From Urechis unicinctus (lineage: Eukaryota > Annelida > Polychaeta > Xenopneusta > Urechidae): a stretch of 64,000 bases of DNA. Below the pieces are notes generated by a model that was not told where the DNA came from, ran no database searches, and saw only the letters and a program-made list of their open reading frames with translations. The stretch lies in the NCBI GenBank assembly GCA_034190875.2, contig CM067355.1:33145309-33209308 (forward strand), read 5' to 3'. Below, piece after piece: positions 24,445-37,479 of the stretch (its first letter is position 1; each line of letters starts with the position of its first letter). A program made the translations under genes and the position numbers.

Positions 24445-24618
24445 CGGCATGATATAACACTTAGTTCGGCATGATATAACACTTAGTTCGGCATGATATA
24501 ACACTTAGTTCGGCATGATATAACACTTAGTTCGGCATGATATAACACTTAGTTCGGCATAATATAACACTTAGTTCGGCATGATATAACACTTAGTTCG
24601 GCATGATATAACACTTAG
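24445..24618. repeat. 22-bp minisatellite, eight copies
   Basis: Units cggcatgatataacacttag + tt, starting every 22 bp from 24445. Seven are identical; the sixth has cggcataatata. High identity means recent expansion. Confidence 0.98.
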
Positions 24619-24747
24619 CCTCCTGTTCGATTGTATGATTATGTGCGAATAAATGGTAGATTTAACGCACACGACAATATAAGCTACATTTATAAACAAA
24701 CCAGCATCTTTAACAGATTTCAGCAACCATCGACATTATTACCGTAG

Positions 24748-24832
24748 TCAATATAATATTAAACTTCATCACCATAATATTAAACATCATCACTATTATA
24801 TAAAACATCATCACCATAATATTAAACACCAT
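24748..24832. repeat. 22-bp AT-rich repeat, four copies
   Basis: Units of the form ataatattaaacatcatcac with substitutions. Same period as the array 130 bp upstream but no sequence relation to it. Confidence 0.85.
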
Positions 24833-26419
24833 CGCCGAAATATGTCACTCACATCGATTTCTTATTGCTTTGCGGAAGCTGAAGGCTGAAACATTTTCTT
24901 TCATGGGATTTCTAAAGCGTTCAGGTTGTGTTATCAGTACAAGTGTCATTATGCATATCATAGCTGCTTCAGTGTTGTCTGTTGTAATATTCAACTCACG
25001 CACGTGACGCTACATAGATACAGAATCTGACAGCTTTTACTCGGGCAAGCCATGAAGCACATGTGTGTCAGGAACCTGTCCTGATCAATATGAGTCGACA
25101 TTTTGTATCATACTGTCAATTTCTATCCAAACAGTAATAGATTTAGCAAGTCGTTGTTAAGAGAGTGAAATAATTTGCATGAACAGTCTTCAACTGCAGG
25201 TCTGGTCGTAATAACTCACAGTAGGTAAAGTGATGCGAGCAAGAAGCGTAGAGATTACATCACTCTCCACGCAGCCTGACCAACAGAGATTTAGACGCTA
25301 TCAGGTGTTCAATACACCAAGAGCCAGGCAGGTGTGATAATGAAGGAATGATATCAACACATTTACATTTCCATTGTAACCGAAAATGCTATTTTAATCA
25401 ATCGGCATGCACTTTTCTGAACACTATTTTTGCTTAGCCGATATATCAATCATCTTATCGATATTTACGTTGTTTACCTGAACTAGGGTTATATCACAGC
25501 TTCTACATCTCATGTTCACTTGAAAGGCTGATGGATCAACCTTCTGAGGTGTTGCTAATTAGGTACAACTTACATTAATGTGCTGAATTCTGTCCGCCAT
25601 GTTTATGAAATGATGAAATCTGCAAAATGTTAGTCATAACGAGATGAAAGCGACTCAAAAAATGCTCCGCTTTTTGCACGATGGCCCAACTCGCGAATAA
25701 TAATAATAAATATAATTACACCAATGTATTGCATTAAAATGTAAACGTACGTTTCTAATAGATTGATGTATAAGACAAATAGGATATGCTCGCATGTGCA
25801 GCATTACAGGAAAGCATATAAATCATCTATACCATAAGTTGCTTCATATGTAATTAGCACGGTGGGTTAATATTCATTTGTTAGTGTTGCGGGTACGGTC
25901 GTTATAATGGTAATCACTGTGTGGAAACATATACTTCCCTGCCTTGCCCCAACATTTCTCATTGGTCATCATGTTAATGCATGCTTTATAATAACATGAC
26001 ATTTGAATAAGAATTAAGAGATATCCAGCAATAAGCATTCATGTTTATAAGTCATTACAGCTTGCAATACCATTCTTAAAACATTAATTGCAGAATAGTA
26101 TTGGATAATTTTGCTTGTGATAAATGCAGGCATATGTAAAGCAGTGCTTAGCTGTAAAGACGGTTTAAAAACAGGTAAACCGTACTAGATTAGCAGCTTT
26201 AAAAATATTGCTTTCTTTGTTCAAGCAATCAATTACATCCCTTCCTCAGTAATCGTCCATTAGTTTTTTTATTGATGTCTTAGTTTACAAAAGCATGCCA
26301 ACCAGTATCGAAAAAGTGAGGTAATAGTGCAAGCAAGATAAAATAATTATCGGTTGTAATCGCTCTAAAACCGCCAATTTGCGGCCTCGACTATCTATTA
26401 TTTTCTACGACGAACGAAA
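24833..26419. other. No gene seen
   Basis: AT-rich unique sequence; no coding, RNA or tandem-repeat feature recognised. Confidence 0.4.
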
Positions 26420-27290
26420 TGTCACATTCCGTCAGTCAAATAAAGAGTGAATTGCATAAACGCCACAAAATTTTAGAGTCACCAATCCGTGAAGCTGTTT
26501 TTACCATGAATTGCGATGCAATTATACGAAATTAACCTGTACGAATGACTCCGTCAATCGTACTAAGCGACCCCAATCGTCAATGGTAACAACAATCATT
26601 GTCTGGACACAATGATTACCTCGACGAATGGTAATGATGGTTCGTACTTTGCACCCAACTGTAAAACCGGCCGTGTAGACCTTACGTGGCACTTATGTTG
26701 ACATTTATGCATGTGCTTAACCCCCTGCCCTTCAAGACATATACAGGGCCCTTTATGGCAAAAAAACTGCAAACTCGAGAATGACGTCTCAATATTTTCA
26801 GCATAGCCCACTATTTAACTCGATAAGTCAATCATCTCGCGCCATTGTGTAGTATTATTGCGTTGATGAAGACCCTCACCCATGCGAAGTATGATTCAAA
26901 CACTCCATGTAAATTAACAGCAATGTAAAAAGGAAAAAGCAGATTCGTAAAAACAGCTATTGTGTTTTATGGCTCTCTTAAAATGCTACGACCGTCGCCG
27001 ATCGTTCTTTCGTTATACCCAATTGAAAACAATGCATATTAGCAGAATCAATACTTTGCCCCAGCGTGACAGCGGCCCATACAGCTTCGTGCCTATAACG
27101 TGACCTTGTAAGGCATTCGTCTATAGTCTTTATGGCATATCCCTATACGATGCAGTTTGCACAGATCAGTGAACCCAGATTGGTATCCTTCATCCGAACA
27201 GTTCGACAGCAGGTAACAGATGGGCCACAACCTATAAGCCAGCACCAGAGTTATAATGATATCATGTTCACTGAAATACATCATGTGGGA
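26420..27290. repeat. Direct duplication, left copy (right copy at 28610-29430)
   Basis: Collinear similarity to 28610-29430 at an offset of about 2.2 kb. Shared blocks: tccgtgaagctgttttt / tccgtgaagttttttga, gcaatgatgg/taatgatgg, tttac-at-gg-tgca, gtcgacatttatg / ttgacatttatgcatg, cagaatgacgtctcaat, and gcatatt-gcagaatcaata. The longest indel-free run is 79 bp near 27030/29218. By eye about 65-70%. Weakly frame-biased substitutions in two places hint at former coding sequence. Confidence 0.75.
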
Positions 27291-28609
27291 TGTGCATGAT
27301 CCCCGGATGTAAGTGTCTGAGTGACGTCATCACTTCGTTGTCTTTACCCTTCCGTCATCGTACCATTGCATTGAGAATATCAAGAGGGTACGGCTGCTGA
27401 ATATTGTGCAATAAATACCCTGCCTTTTAAATAGATACACAAATCTTTTAAAATCCCATCGAGCATGTACTGGTTGAGACTATCGTGGCCAGTCAATTGT
27501 GTCACGGGTGCTTAAAACTTGATGCTGACTGCACATTTGTCAACTCTACGATTACATAGTAGTCCTATAAATGGCGCTACACAGCATAATGGACGCACCG
27601 CCGCGTTTCGTACAACAAACGCTTCTGCATCGCAGATAAAAGCGTGCAGTGATATTTCCCTTTGCTATATATAAGTTGAAATTTCATCAGTAGCAAAGTA
27701 CAACACATATTTGGGTGCGGCATTGGGAATTGCATCATAATACAGCACCTATCATTCACTGAGGGCACCTTAATGAAGGTGCAAAGATGACAGACATGCA
27801 TTCAGCCATGTGAGGTTTGCCAGGTAAGATGCCACAGGAAGTGGCTAATAGATTCATGCTGCCAGAGAGATTCGATGAGTTATATGTTTTCTATTTCATC
27901 CTACACACTTAAAAAAAAGGCTCGGCCATTTCGTTTGTCTTAAGCAACTCTAAAGCAGCACGAGGCCGCACTTATTCACATGCCCTAGTCACATGTATTT
28001 GGTAATGTGTTCTCTTGCAATGAAGCTTCACCTACAGCAGGCATATTGCTATGTCAGTTAAAATAATCAGCGTTTGTCGTTCTTGGCACTTAGTCTGTTA
28101 CTTCTACATTGTGGTAATCGTGGAAAACCGCATACATTGACATTGATAGCAACATTGCTAAAATATATGAAGGCGCGTCTTTATCGTCTGGGAATCGTTA
28201 TGAGGGAATGCCACGCGTCAAGTAAAGCAGTTAACGTAATTATCATAGAAACACTGCAGTATATTCGTTCATTAAAGTATACATACTGCAATTATTTTTT
28301 TCTGATGACAATCACTGATTACATTTGAACAATACAGAAAAACAACCTGAAGAAAAACACTGCACCAACAACGAACCGAGCAGACAACATCGAACAAATA
28401 GGGTCAATCGCACACTGATATATATGTATAGACGGGTCTCATCAGCTTTGCCTGTTGATGAACACTGACATACATTTCTTATATGATATATTTAGACGGG
28501 CTTATAAAACAGATGCTGACAACAAGATTGATTTCTGATATAAGCCTGCTCCTAAGATCACACCAATAGTTAAATCATAAGTCAAGTTATATTGAGCCAT
28601 TCAACCGGC
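27291..28609. other. Spacer between the two duplicate copies
   Basis: No recognisable gene. A minus-strand open stretch at 27801-27577 has scattered Cys but no family signature. A plus-strand open stretch at 28074-28328 begins with a hydrophobic run (FLALSLLLLHC) but starts with TTG, not ATG. Confidence 0.35.
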
Positions 28610-29430
28610 CACAAGGGATGTCTAATAAGAGATAAGTCATGCTGAAAAAAACATGAGGATTTCTGAAACGCTTTTAAATTGCAGGGACAACAGTCCGTGA
28701 AGTTTTTTGATTGCAGAAATGCGATGCTATTTGACGAAATGCACCTTCACGAACAGCTCCGTTCAAGGATAACGGACGGGCCGAATCGTCCGAAGTAACA
28801 AAAGACATTCACTCTGTGCGGTGTTTACATTGATGGATGGCAATGATGGTGTTTATGTTGCATCCTATTGTAAAAGCCGCAGTGCAGGCCTTGCGTGCCA
28901 ACCAAGCATCAATCATTTCATCAAAGCTTGTGTCGACATTTATGTATACCTTTACCCATAGCCCGTCAAGATAGACAAAAAGTCGTTCCAAGCAAAATCA
29001 CCACAAATCTGCAGAATGACGTCTCAATCTTTGCTGTAAAGTCACATGGCACTCAACAAAGATTCTATGGAAAAATCAATCAACAATTTCTCGCCATAAT
29101 GTGTCACGATTGAATATCAATATTTTCACCTACATGAAATTTGAATCACAGTATCGATGGAGCTTAAGTTTAATAAGTGTTGTCACTCTTTCGTGTTATA
29201 CACATTGGAAACGCTGCATATTGACAGAATCAATACATTGTCCCGATGTGACCTCGGTCAACTCATCTACGTGTGCTCATCGTGACATTCTTTCTCTCGA
29301 CTATTCTATGAAGCTAGCAAATATCATTGAACCCAGACACGCTGCTTTGTCAATAATGGACAAATATTTGTTCCACAGTTACCCACACGATCACACATTG
29401 TTTTGCTTGCTGTGTAAACTACATTAACCT
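28610..29430. repeat. Direct duplication, right copy
   Basis: Partner of 26420-27290. On the plus strand it carries an ORF (29101-29427) with CILTESIHCPDVTS and IEPRHAALSIMDK, aligning with CILAESILCPSVTA and SEPR in the left copy, where a TAA interrupts. It starts with GTG or TTG-type codons, so it would be an internal exon if real. No domain recognised. Confidence 0.7.
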
Positions 29431-31281
29431 AATTTAGGACGACAGCTGGTTCGTGTTTACGTTTCACATTCGATTTGCACTCCCGTTATATGGTGTAACA
29501 CAATATTGTTCCTAACATATAACGACACCCAATTATATAGCCTAGATATTACTAGAATATAAAACATGTATCACTATATTAGTATAAAACGATATAATTA
29601 TATAACAATATAAATCAATAAAGATATCGTTATTAATTTATATCAATGTAAAATTATATTAATATATAGCTATGTCAACGCCCAACGATGTCATTATATA
29701 ACCATATCATTTTATGAGGATAGCATTACATCGGGATATCAATATATGCTGATGTCGATATAAGATCAGTTAACACTAATTTTGTATCGCTGAATAGTAG
29801 CTGACGTGATTCTATGACGACATAATACTGATCAAAAACTGAAATTTGAGGCGGTCATGGTCATATCTAATCTGGCAGGTGGAAGACTTAATGACTTTCT
29901 AGCTGCATGAAGAAGGACCGATTTCAGTTTCCCGTAAACAGACACCAAGTCTCCAAGGTGAAAACAAACAAATATCCATAATAACACCTGCCGGATTTAA
30001 AGAAAGAGAGAATATCATGCAGGAATTATAAACTTGTGTGCTGTTGCGTTGCTGAAAGTCACATGATTACGCGGGTAACTCTTCATGATATAGTACTATA
30101 TACTTATCTACCATGTTTTCAACAACTGTAATCTTCAATTGTTATGGCTGATGGATTAACTGGGATTGAACCAGCGTGGTTGCATTTGGAATGCTAATCA
30201 ATACGTGCACTTAGACACCAGAGGTGACCTTGCTATTACATGTGTGTCACTGATTCCTAAAGCTCTGATGAAGTCATGCAGGTAGAAACCTCATTTCCGC
30301 AACTTTCGTCAGTCTCTGGTAGCACTGATTATAAGAAGCATGGCACCCTCGGACCGTTAAGTAGAGTGTAATATAGCGTTAGAGGCTATCAGTTCAGTCA
30401 AGTACGGGGGCACTCTTATAAAGGACCGAAGTTGATATGACCGTGCTTCTTGTGATGTTAAGTCCCACGAAGCATTGCTTCTATGGTCGGGCATCTCGTG
30501 CTAGCCACTACTACAGACAGCCTTACCACTGATAGCCACTTCCTACGATATCCACTACCTTGGAAAGCCATTACCTACGATAGTCACTACCTAGGAAGAA
30601 ATACAACGAAAGGCAATTAACGTTGAAATAGTTCCTAGGCTGACAGGTGAAGATTTCTGGGACGTCAGTCTTATGACATTGACACTCAGTTATCCGATAC
30701 GTGCAGATCCATAAATACACCAGCTAGATCAAATAAGACAAGGCATTGATCTTTTGTCTCAAGTGTCAGTGATTACGCATATATGCATTTAGCCTTGGTT
30801 TGGTCGTAATAGCAACAATATGTTGGCTGCGTATTGAATTAATACCGATAACAGATAGCATTTACCTGTAGAAGGACTTCTGTATGATTAATCATATTTA
30901 GCAGTGTTTCCATTCTAAAGGGAAAGTAAGAAATTATGACGATGCATTCATCCAGCCTGTATATCTTCCGGGGTTGCAGCGTTTACGCTCAGGCAGACAT
31001 TAATTGTTTTAGCCCAACTAGCCTATTACTGTAGATTCCCATGGCTATTGTCAGTTTTCTCCCCTTGAGCAACAGCGTTAAGGTTTAAGTCGATTTTCAA
31101 CCAGTTGTGATTTGCCATCATCAGTGTCGGCCATGGCTGGTGTTGTCACTTCTTTCTCTTCATTGCCACCGATTTTTTGATGCCATATACGAGCAGCACT
31201 GGTCGCTGAGCCGCTGATTAACAACGATGGCCACCTAATGCCTCACGGAGAAAGATTGTCAGTGCAAAAAAAGGTTGACTA
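29431..31281. other. No gene; AT-rich and short-repeat DNA
   Basis: 29530-29760 is very AT-rich with recurrent atatat / ttatat blocks. 30500-30595 holds three or four degenerate copies of agccactacctacgatagtc-type units of about 28 bp. Nothing else recognised. Confidence 0.45.
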
Positions 31282-31803
31282 CTAACTAGGTACAATTGAT
31301 GTATTGCCCTTAACATATTTTATCAAGTTGCTTTTTAAAAAGAGTTCAGTGAATAAGCTGATACTATCATGGCTGGCATAATATTCCATTGACTCATAAC
31401 GCGATTTGAAACATATTTCTTTTTTTGTCCTAGCCATGGGTATTGTCGAGGTGTATGAATATCCCCGAAGTCTTGAGTTCTCAGCACTGCAAAGCTGAAA
31501 AACCAAATCAGCACTGATATTATCTCATCCATTGAAAATTGTGTACATCTGCATGTGGTCCGTCATGTTATAAGAGTTGTATGTCGTAAAAAGCGCAATC
31601 TCCGTCCGTAAACCTGATTCTGACCTACCGGCTACGAGCTTTGTAGCACGCCTTTGAATCTTTCTGTTATATCTATGCCACTTTGAAGGAATGGGGGGAC
31701 ACAACTGAATTACATTTTCTGTCTTATAAAGTTTGAGAACATCTCCCTCAGAGCGATTAGCGTACGTCCGTCTGATCTTCTTGTTGTTGCTGCTGTACTG
31801 CAT
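31282..31803 (-). mobile_element. LINE ORF2 C-terminal fragment (CR1/Jockey-like), frameshifted
   Basis: The minus strand reads KLYKTENVIQLCPPIPSKW, then RKIQRRATKLV, then DHMQMYTIFNG, then in a second frame RTQDFGDIHTPR, RVMSQWNIMPAMIVSAYSLN and KSNLIKYVKG. This is the order found after the catalytic domain of CR1/Jockey-like reverse transcriptases: [IV]-Q-R-R-[AF]-T-K, L-x-x-[VI]-[YF]-K-[IL]-x-[HN]-G, R-x-x-x-x-W-N-x-L-P, S-x-[NT]-x-F-K. At least two frame changes (near 31530 and 31335). The catalytic domains upstream are missing, so this is a decayed copy; it may or may not belong to the same family as the 20.4 kb fragment. Confidence 0.85.
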
Positions 31804-33222
31804 TGTTTGTTTGATAGTGGTAGTCTACCTATAATTGTCCAATAAGACACCTAGTTCCAATATATTGGCATGATTATTGGACAACTATGCAATACCGCAG
31901 CAGTTAAAGCAATCAAAAGAATAATGCCTACACAGATATAAGTATTGAATGAGTGACAATAACTAAAGGTATTTAATTCAGTCTATTTGGTAAACGATCG
32001 CTCTGTATAATCAAACGGTCAGATCACTCTATACCCAGTACTCCATGCGCTTTGATACGCTAATCAAGTGCGTAATATTGGTGGTAAGAGATGCTAACTT
32101 CATCTTGCGACACTAAGAAATAGCAACTCCAGTGCGTGTATAACGAAATAGAACCGCATTATCTTATGTACCTGTTTATATGTGGAATATAACTTGCAGC
32201 ACAAGTTCTTTGAATTGATGCAATCCCTTCGAGGGCAGTTATAGACATATATGCGTAAAGTTTTATGTTCCTATTTAGATAGAGATAAGAAGTATAGTAG
32301 TGAATCGTCTTTGAATGGATTAGAACTAATTGGGATTGAGAAAGTCATCAAACACGCCAACTTATATGTTTATCAATATATTTCATTTTGAATCATCGTT
32401 ACAGAAGAGACACCAACATCTTTGATGCTTTTTAAGTACGGTATCAAATTGGACGTTTACATAAAACTTGAAAATATCATTTATATGTCCAACTGGAATA
32501 TGACACTGTAATGTAATATCAAACTAGATGACGGCACTTGAATATGATATCAAACTAAAGCCAGCTTGCGTGCGTCTCATCTGTATCACCGGTATGAAGT
32601 TTTCACCTGTATTCGTTTTCCAGCCTAGATTTGTTTAAAAGTATTTCCACTTAATACTAAAACTAAAACTAAAGGTGGCTTGCAATCAGTTAGCTAAACG
32701 ACAAGTTCAGTATAGATCTTAACTGTACACCAACGCGAATGTGATCTATGGCTTCTACAAAGATGGGAAGATACGAATGATATCGAAATATACTGAGTAG
32801 TAAAAAATAACCTTGAATTGTTTGCTCAAACCCTCAACAAGTGGATTTATGAATTGACTTACCTCGTATCAACATACCTCGTATACAACAGACACATGAC
32901 ACTAAGACTCCATGCTTGTAAGCAATTTAGACAGACTTTGAGGTAGCGATAGCTCATAAGCATCAGATCAGCATTGTAGGTATACTGACAAGGAAAACAT
33001 TAAGGGATCGCCTCATCCCCTAGCAGAAAAGTATGTGTTGTATTGGTGCAAACTATATAACAATGGGCAACCTCCTCCCTATAGCTGTCTCAGCTCTGTG
33101 TGTGCAATGCCGCAATGTGATGCCGATTTGCTTTAGGTGGATTCACCCAATAGATCATGTAATTTTGCTTGCGATCTGAGATTCAAGTTTGTTAAGGAAA
33201 CTTTTACCTCATTCCCATCTTG
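31804..33222. other. No gene seen
   Basis: No further LINE domains are recognisable 5' of the fragment. AT-rich sequence with short repeats such as ctaaaactaaaactaaa near 32658. Confidence 0.4.
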
Positions 33223-33868
33223 GTTGACTGCATCTCTCGTTGCTTTATTAGTCCTGACGTTACCGGTGATCCCGACATTTCTTGTTGCTCTATTAACCCT
33301 CTCGTTTATCAGTAATCCTGACATCTCTGGTTGCTCTATTAGCCCTCTCGTTACAGGTGATCCCAAGATCTCTGGTTGCTCTATTAGCCCTCTCGTTACC
33401 AGTGATCCCAACATCCCTGGTTGCTCTATTAGCCCTCTCGTTACCAGTGATCCCAACATCCCTGGTTGCTCTATTAGCCCTCTCGTTACAGGTGATCCCG
33501 ACATCCCTGGTTGCTCTATTAGCCCTCTCGTTACCGGTGATCCCGACATCCCTGGTTGCTCTATTAGCACTCTCGTTACCGGTGATCCCGACATCCCTGG
33601 TTGCTCTATTAGCCCTCTCGTTACCGGTGATCCCGACATCTCTGGCTGCTCTATTAGCCCTCTCGTTACCAGTGATCCCGACATCTCTGGTTGCTCCATA
33701 AGCCCTCTCGTTACCAGTGATCCCGACGTTTCGGGTTGCTCTATTAGCCCTCTCGTTTCCATTGATCCCGACATCTCTGTTCCCTCTATTAGCCCTCTTG
33801 TTTCCGGTGATCCCAAGATCTCTGTTCACTCTAATAGCCCTGTTGTTACCAGTAATCCCGACATGGCT
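33223..33868. repeat. 45-bp minisatellite, about 14 copies, open in several frames
   Basis: Units contain gatcccgacatccctggttg then ctctattagccctctcgtta. Outer units are more diverged than inner ones. Because 45 is a multiple of three, the plus strand is open over 254 codons (33137-33901; 15-residue repeat DPDIPGCSISPLVTG) and the minus strand over 227 codons (33816-33133; GLIEQPGMSGSPVTR), with further open frames. The plus-strand frame has an ATG at about 33137 only if a non-ATG start is excluded, and neither strand shows splice sites, a signal peptide or a recognised domain, so no protein is called. A repetitive structural protein remains possible. Confidence 0.9.
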
Positions 33869-36420
33869 CGGAACCCACCAAGCGAAATAATTGCTACCTA
33901 ATTAATCATTAAGAATAGACAAAACTATAGGGTAAATTATACAGTGTGACAATGTTTGAAAGTATCTCAAGCTATTCAACCTTAGCAAGCAAAGTTTTGT
34001 TGAGTTTATAGAATTCACAGCAATATCATGGGCAAGTAAATCCAGATAATAAGGTACAGTTAACAATGTTCATGCATTTATTGCCGGCATTAAAAATATG
34101 CGTTGTGCGTTGTTCAAAATGCATAATTAACGCCTTTTGGGAGAAATAGAAGCGTGATTTGAACAGCATTTGGATAAAAAAGCCGATAGTTAATCGTGGG
34201 ATATTGCCATTATCTAGCGATATATATGGAAGTCGGTGATGGGGATGTTTATCAATACCTAACGAGATATCGTCAGCGTTATGACAGGTCGATTATTGTA
34301 TAGTATTCAATTTCAACCGGTTAGCGACTTCTGTGAGGACGATTGACGGGGACAACAGAATTTTGACAAAGACGAAGTGGTTGTGGTATGCAAGGTTACT
34401 TTAGTGCAAAGCAATTTTACTTCATCGATTAACGACAGTTGCTAAGCAAACATAAGGATCCATTACGGTGAGCGGCAAGCAAATAAACACTCATTCCGAC
34501 CAATTGTGTCAAATGTTGTTAATTCCATCAGCTTAAGACAATACACATTGCCAGACTAGTACCACAGCAGCACCTTTCCATACCGTAAAGGAAGAAACTG
34601 ATATTACAAACATATATGACATCCAAAACGGTACCCAAAACTTGAAGAGCTGCATTGGAAGGATGTATCCTTAACAACGAGAATTGTAAATTACATATCA
34701 TACACTGCTATAATGCTAGAGTCGACTAATCAGACTTTTTAATGGATCAAAAATACTTTTTTTTTTTGTTTTGGGTATCAATCTCTGTTCCAAGATGCGT
34801 GACCTTAGCAGGATAAATCCTAGCGAATATACGCAAAGAAAATCGATATCAAGACGCCTCCTATTGTAGCCAGTGCATGATAACTGGTAAAACATTCATG
34901 TGTGTATTGTCATTTTCACCATCAGGACCATTATCAATGCGTCTATGGGAGTTTATAGCTATCCTAAAAGGACTTATTTAGTCTAGCTATGCAGCGAGCA
35001 TGCAAATGATTGAAACAAATATCCGTAATCAGGTGGCGCTACCATTAAATCAACAACAGCATATAGGACTGTTGATCTAATGGACTAATGTTAAAGATAT
35101 GGAGTTTTCTAATTGGTCGAGGCGACCGCGCCCTGGAATCGATCAGAACAGCTCAATTGAGCTTTCAGAGTCGCTATGACAAAGCAGCTCGTGGCTCATT
35201 GAGCGAAGGCGCAATTGAGGCCTAATAGCGTGCATGTAGATGTAAAAAAACACTTAACGCCTTTTATGGCTGTTACTGTGAATACTTGCATAGCATGTTA
35301 CAGAATATATTCTATCATTTATGGCAATACCAAATGAACTTTGTATGGTGGAGGCAACTGTGGCTGATCTCCAGCCACACTGATGCATCCACATGAAACG
35401 GGACAAATATTTCCATGATAAATGATCTTAGAATTAACCTGCATGTTTCGTCACTCATATTGCTCAGTGACGGATACAAAATTCCTATCACACGCGTCTG
35501 TTCAAACCATCAGATGATTATGGATGGTGCGTGTATTTACGACAACCAAGATAAATTTTCTATAATAAAGCAGATGCTACAATTCATATAGGTCTGTTGA
35601 CTCATTACGTCTACGGGAAGAAGCCAATTACGACCACATCGAGGTTGGAGAGGTATTATTTTATCACATCATGTCGACAATGTCGGAAAAGATTTTTGCA
35701 TTTCACGCTGAATTGATTACCACATGATTGCAACCGTATGTAAAGTATTTCGTGAGCTCCTGTTATAGAATGCGTCGACTGAAATGAGATATATTGCATA
35801 TTATGTACAGAATATGACAGTTTTGTTCTGTATCCATGACATCCAACCTATAGACGGCCATTCCTCAGATACATGATATCATGTACAACCATAAAATACC
35901 AGATCACAGGGCAGCTGCATCAATTAGGTGATTTTTGTTCACACGTTTATGACGTCGCTCTGATGTGATAAAATTAAGAGAGGGTTGCTGATTACTTCAA
36001 TCGGCGTTTCCCATTTCAGCGTCTCAGGTTAAAAGGAGTACCAGGTAAGACATTATAATGGCCAGAGATCAGACAGGAACTTTCTCGGCATATATCGCAC
36101 AAACACCTACAATAAGGGAAAAATGATAAACACACAACGCCAAAGGATTAACGGTCGCTGAAGGGTTATACACCAGTCTACATAGGTGTTGGTGTGAACC
36201 CCTTCCGCTTTAAATAGGCTATATAAACATCAATAACATGACAAGAAGAGCGCCAGAACCGCTGCTCTCTATACTACTTACGCTATACTAATATCAGTGA
36301 CACGCAAAGCAGGGCGCGGCGTTGAAAACGTGCATCGCTTCATGATTCTTTAATAGAAATCCCGATAGCTGACCCATAGGTTCATTGCTAAAGCAGGTTT
36401 AATCAAATGCACAGACGTAT
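33869..36420. other. No gene; one dispersed repeat copy
   Basis: 35025-35145 matches 56645-56800 on the same strand (caggtggcgct, aaatcaac, gactgtt-atct, attggtcgag, cgcgcc). Otherwise no gene recognised. A run of T at 34758-34768. Confidence 0.5.
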
Positions 36421-36657
36421 CTATTCCCAGGCATATGAACAGATGAACTTTGACGAAAGGGCAATCCTATATTTATATTCATAATCAAATTCCAAAAAGG
36501 TATCCAAATAACGAAGCGCATTATTGCACCTGAGACACCTGCTGCAGCCATACTGCAGTATCATTGTAGCAGGGGCATAGATATACTCTCTCTTCAGATG
36601 ATCCTTTGTTCGCTGTACGCTGTCACAACAACATACATGACACCTACACTCTGGCAT
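36421..36657 (-). other. Cys-rich open frame next to a dispersed repeat, uncertain
   Basis: Seventy-eight codons with MPECRCHVCCCDS, ATMILQYGCSRCLRCNN and a C-terminal FICSYAW. Its first residues lie in the repeat shared with 11.3 kb, where RCHVC is kept but the frame soon stops. A polypyrimidine stretch before tgccag could be an acceptor. No family recognised; most likely chance, listed because of the Cys density. Confidence 0.2.
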
Positions 36658-36935
36658 TTGTAAAACAAAACATACTGATAGGAATCAGTTTAACAATAGC
36701 CAAGTAGCAACCATGTGTTATCAAGGTTTGTATATCGCAATATAACCAAAGCAAAGATCAATCAAAAGAAAACAGCCTGTATTGCATTAACTAACGCACA
36801 CTCCATAGCGTCAATCAAGCGTGGTCACAGGTGTGTTTGCCATAATAGAAACGCTGAGTCGACACTAATGTAAGTAATGCCGGTGGCGATAGAACAACTT
36901 CCTCATTGAACCTATTCTGGGTTATCAATGACACA
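36625..36935 (+). repeat. Dispersed repeat, copy B of 11290-11625
   Basis: See copy A. Contains an insertion of about 50 bp (tggtcacaggtgtgtttgcc and following) relative to copy A. Confidence 0.88.
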
Positions 36936-37198
36936 AGTTGGTCCAGGCTACAAGGTGTTGGTTACTGTACATATCATATCGATGGTAGAACCATTAATCT
37001 AACACGACTCGGGCGTTACGTTACGTGATTATCTAGGATTGGTGTCTGGATGGTGGTTGGTCCCACACCAACATATCACAAGCAATCAAACATCCCACTG
37101 GTTCCCTGATACTATATGCCTTGGTCTTGATATCAATGCGAGCCTAATGTTTTATGATATCAACCGCCTGTGCTACCAATATTGATGAACAGAAAAAG

Positions 37199-37317
<119 letters not shown>

Positions 37318-37479
37318 AATGCATATATACTGCCCTGTTCCAGTGGATGAATATAACATTTAATAGGCAAGTTACCCATGGTCTCATGTACTGTTATCAA
37401 TTGTTATTTGCTTTTATTTGTGCCTTTATAGAACATAGTAGGCAAAACCAGCTGTCAATTAATATAAATGTAGAAGTCT

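Noticed and set aside
28074..28328. Secreted protein starting FLALSLLLLHC
   Set aside because: No ATG, no acceptor giving that frame, and no Cys pattern downstream.
33137..33901. 254-codon plus-strand repetitive protein as a confident gene
   Set aside because: Open in several frames because of the 45-bp period; no splice sites, leader or outside domain. Kept only as a finding.
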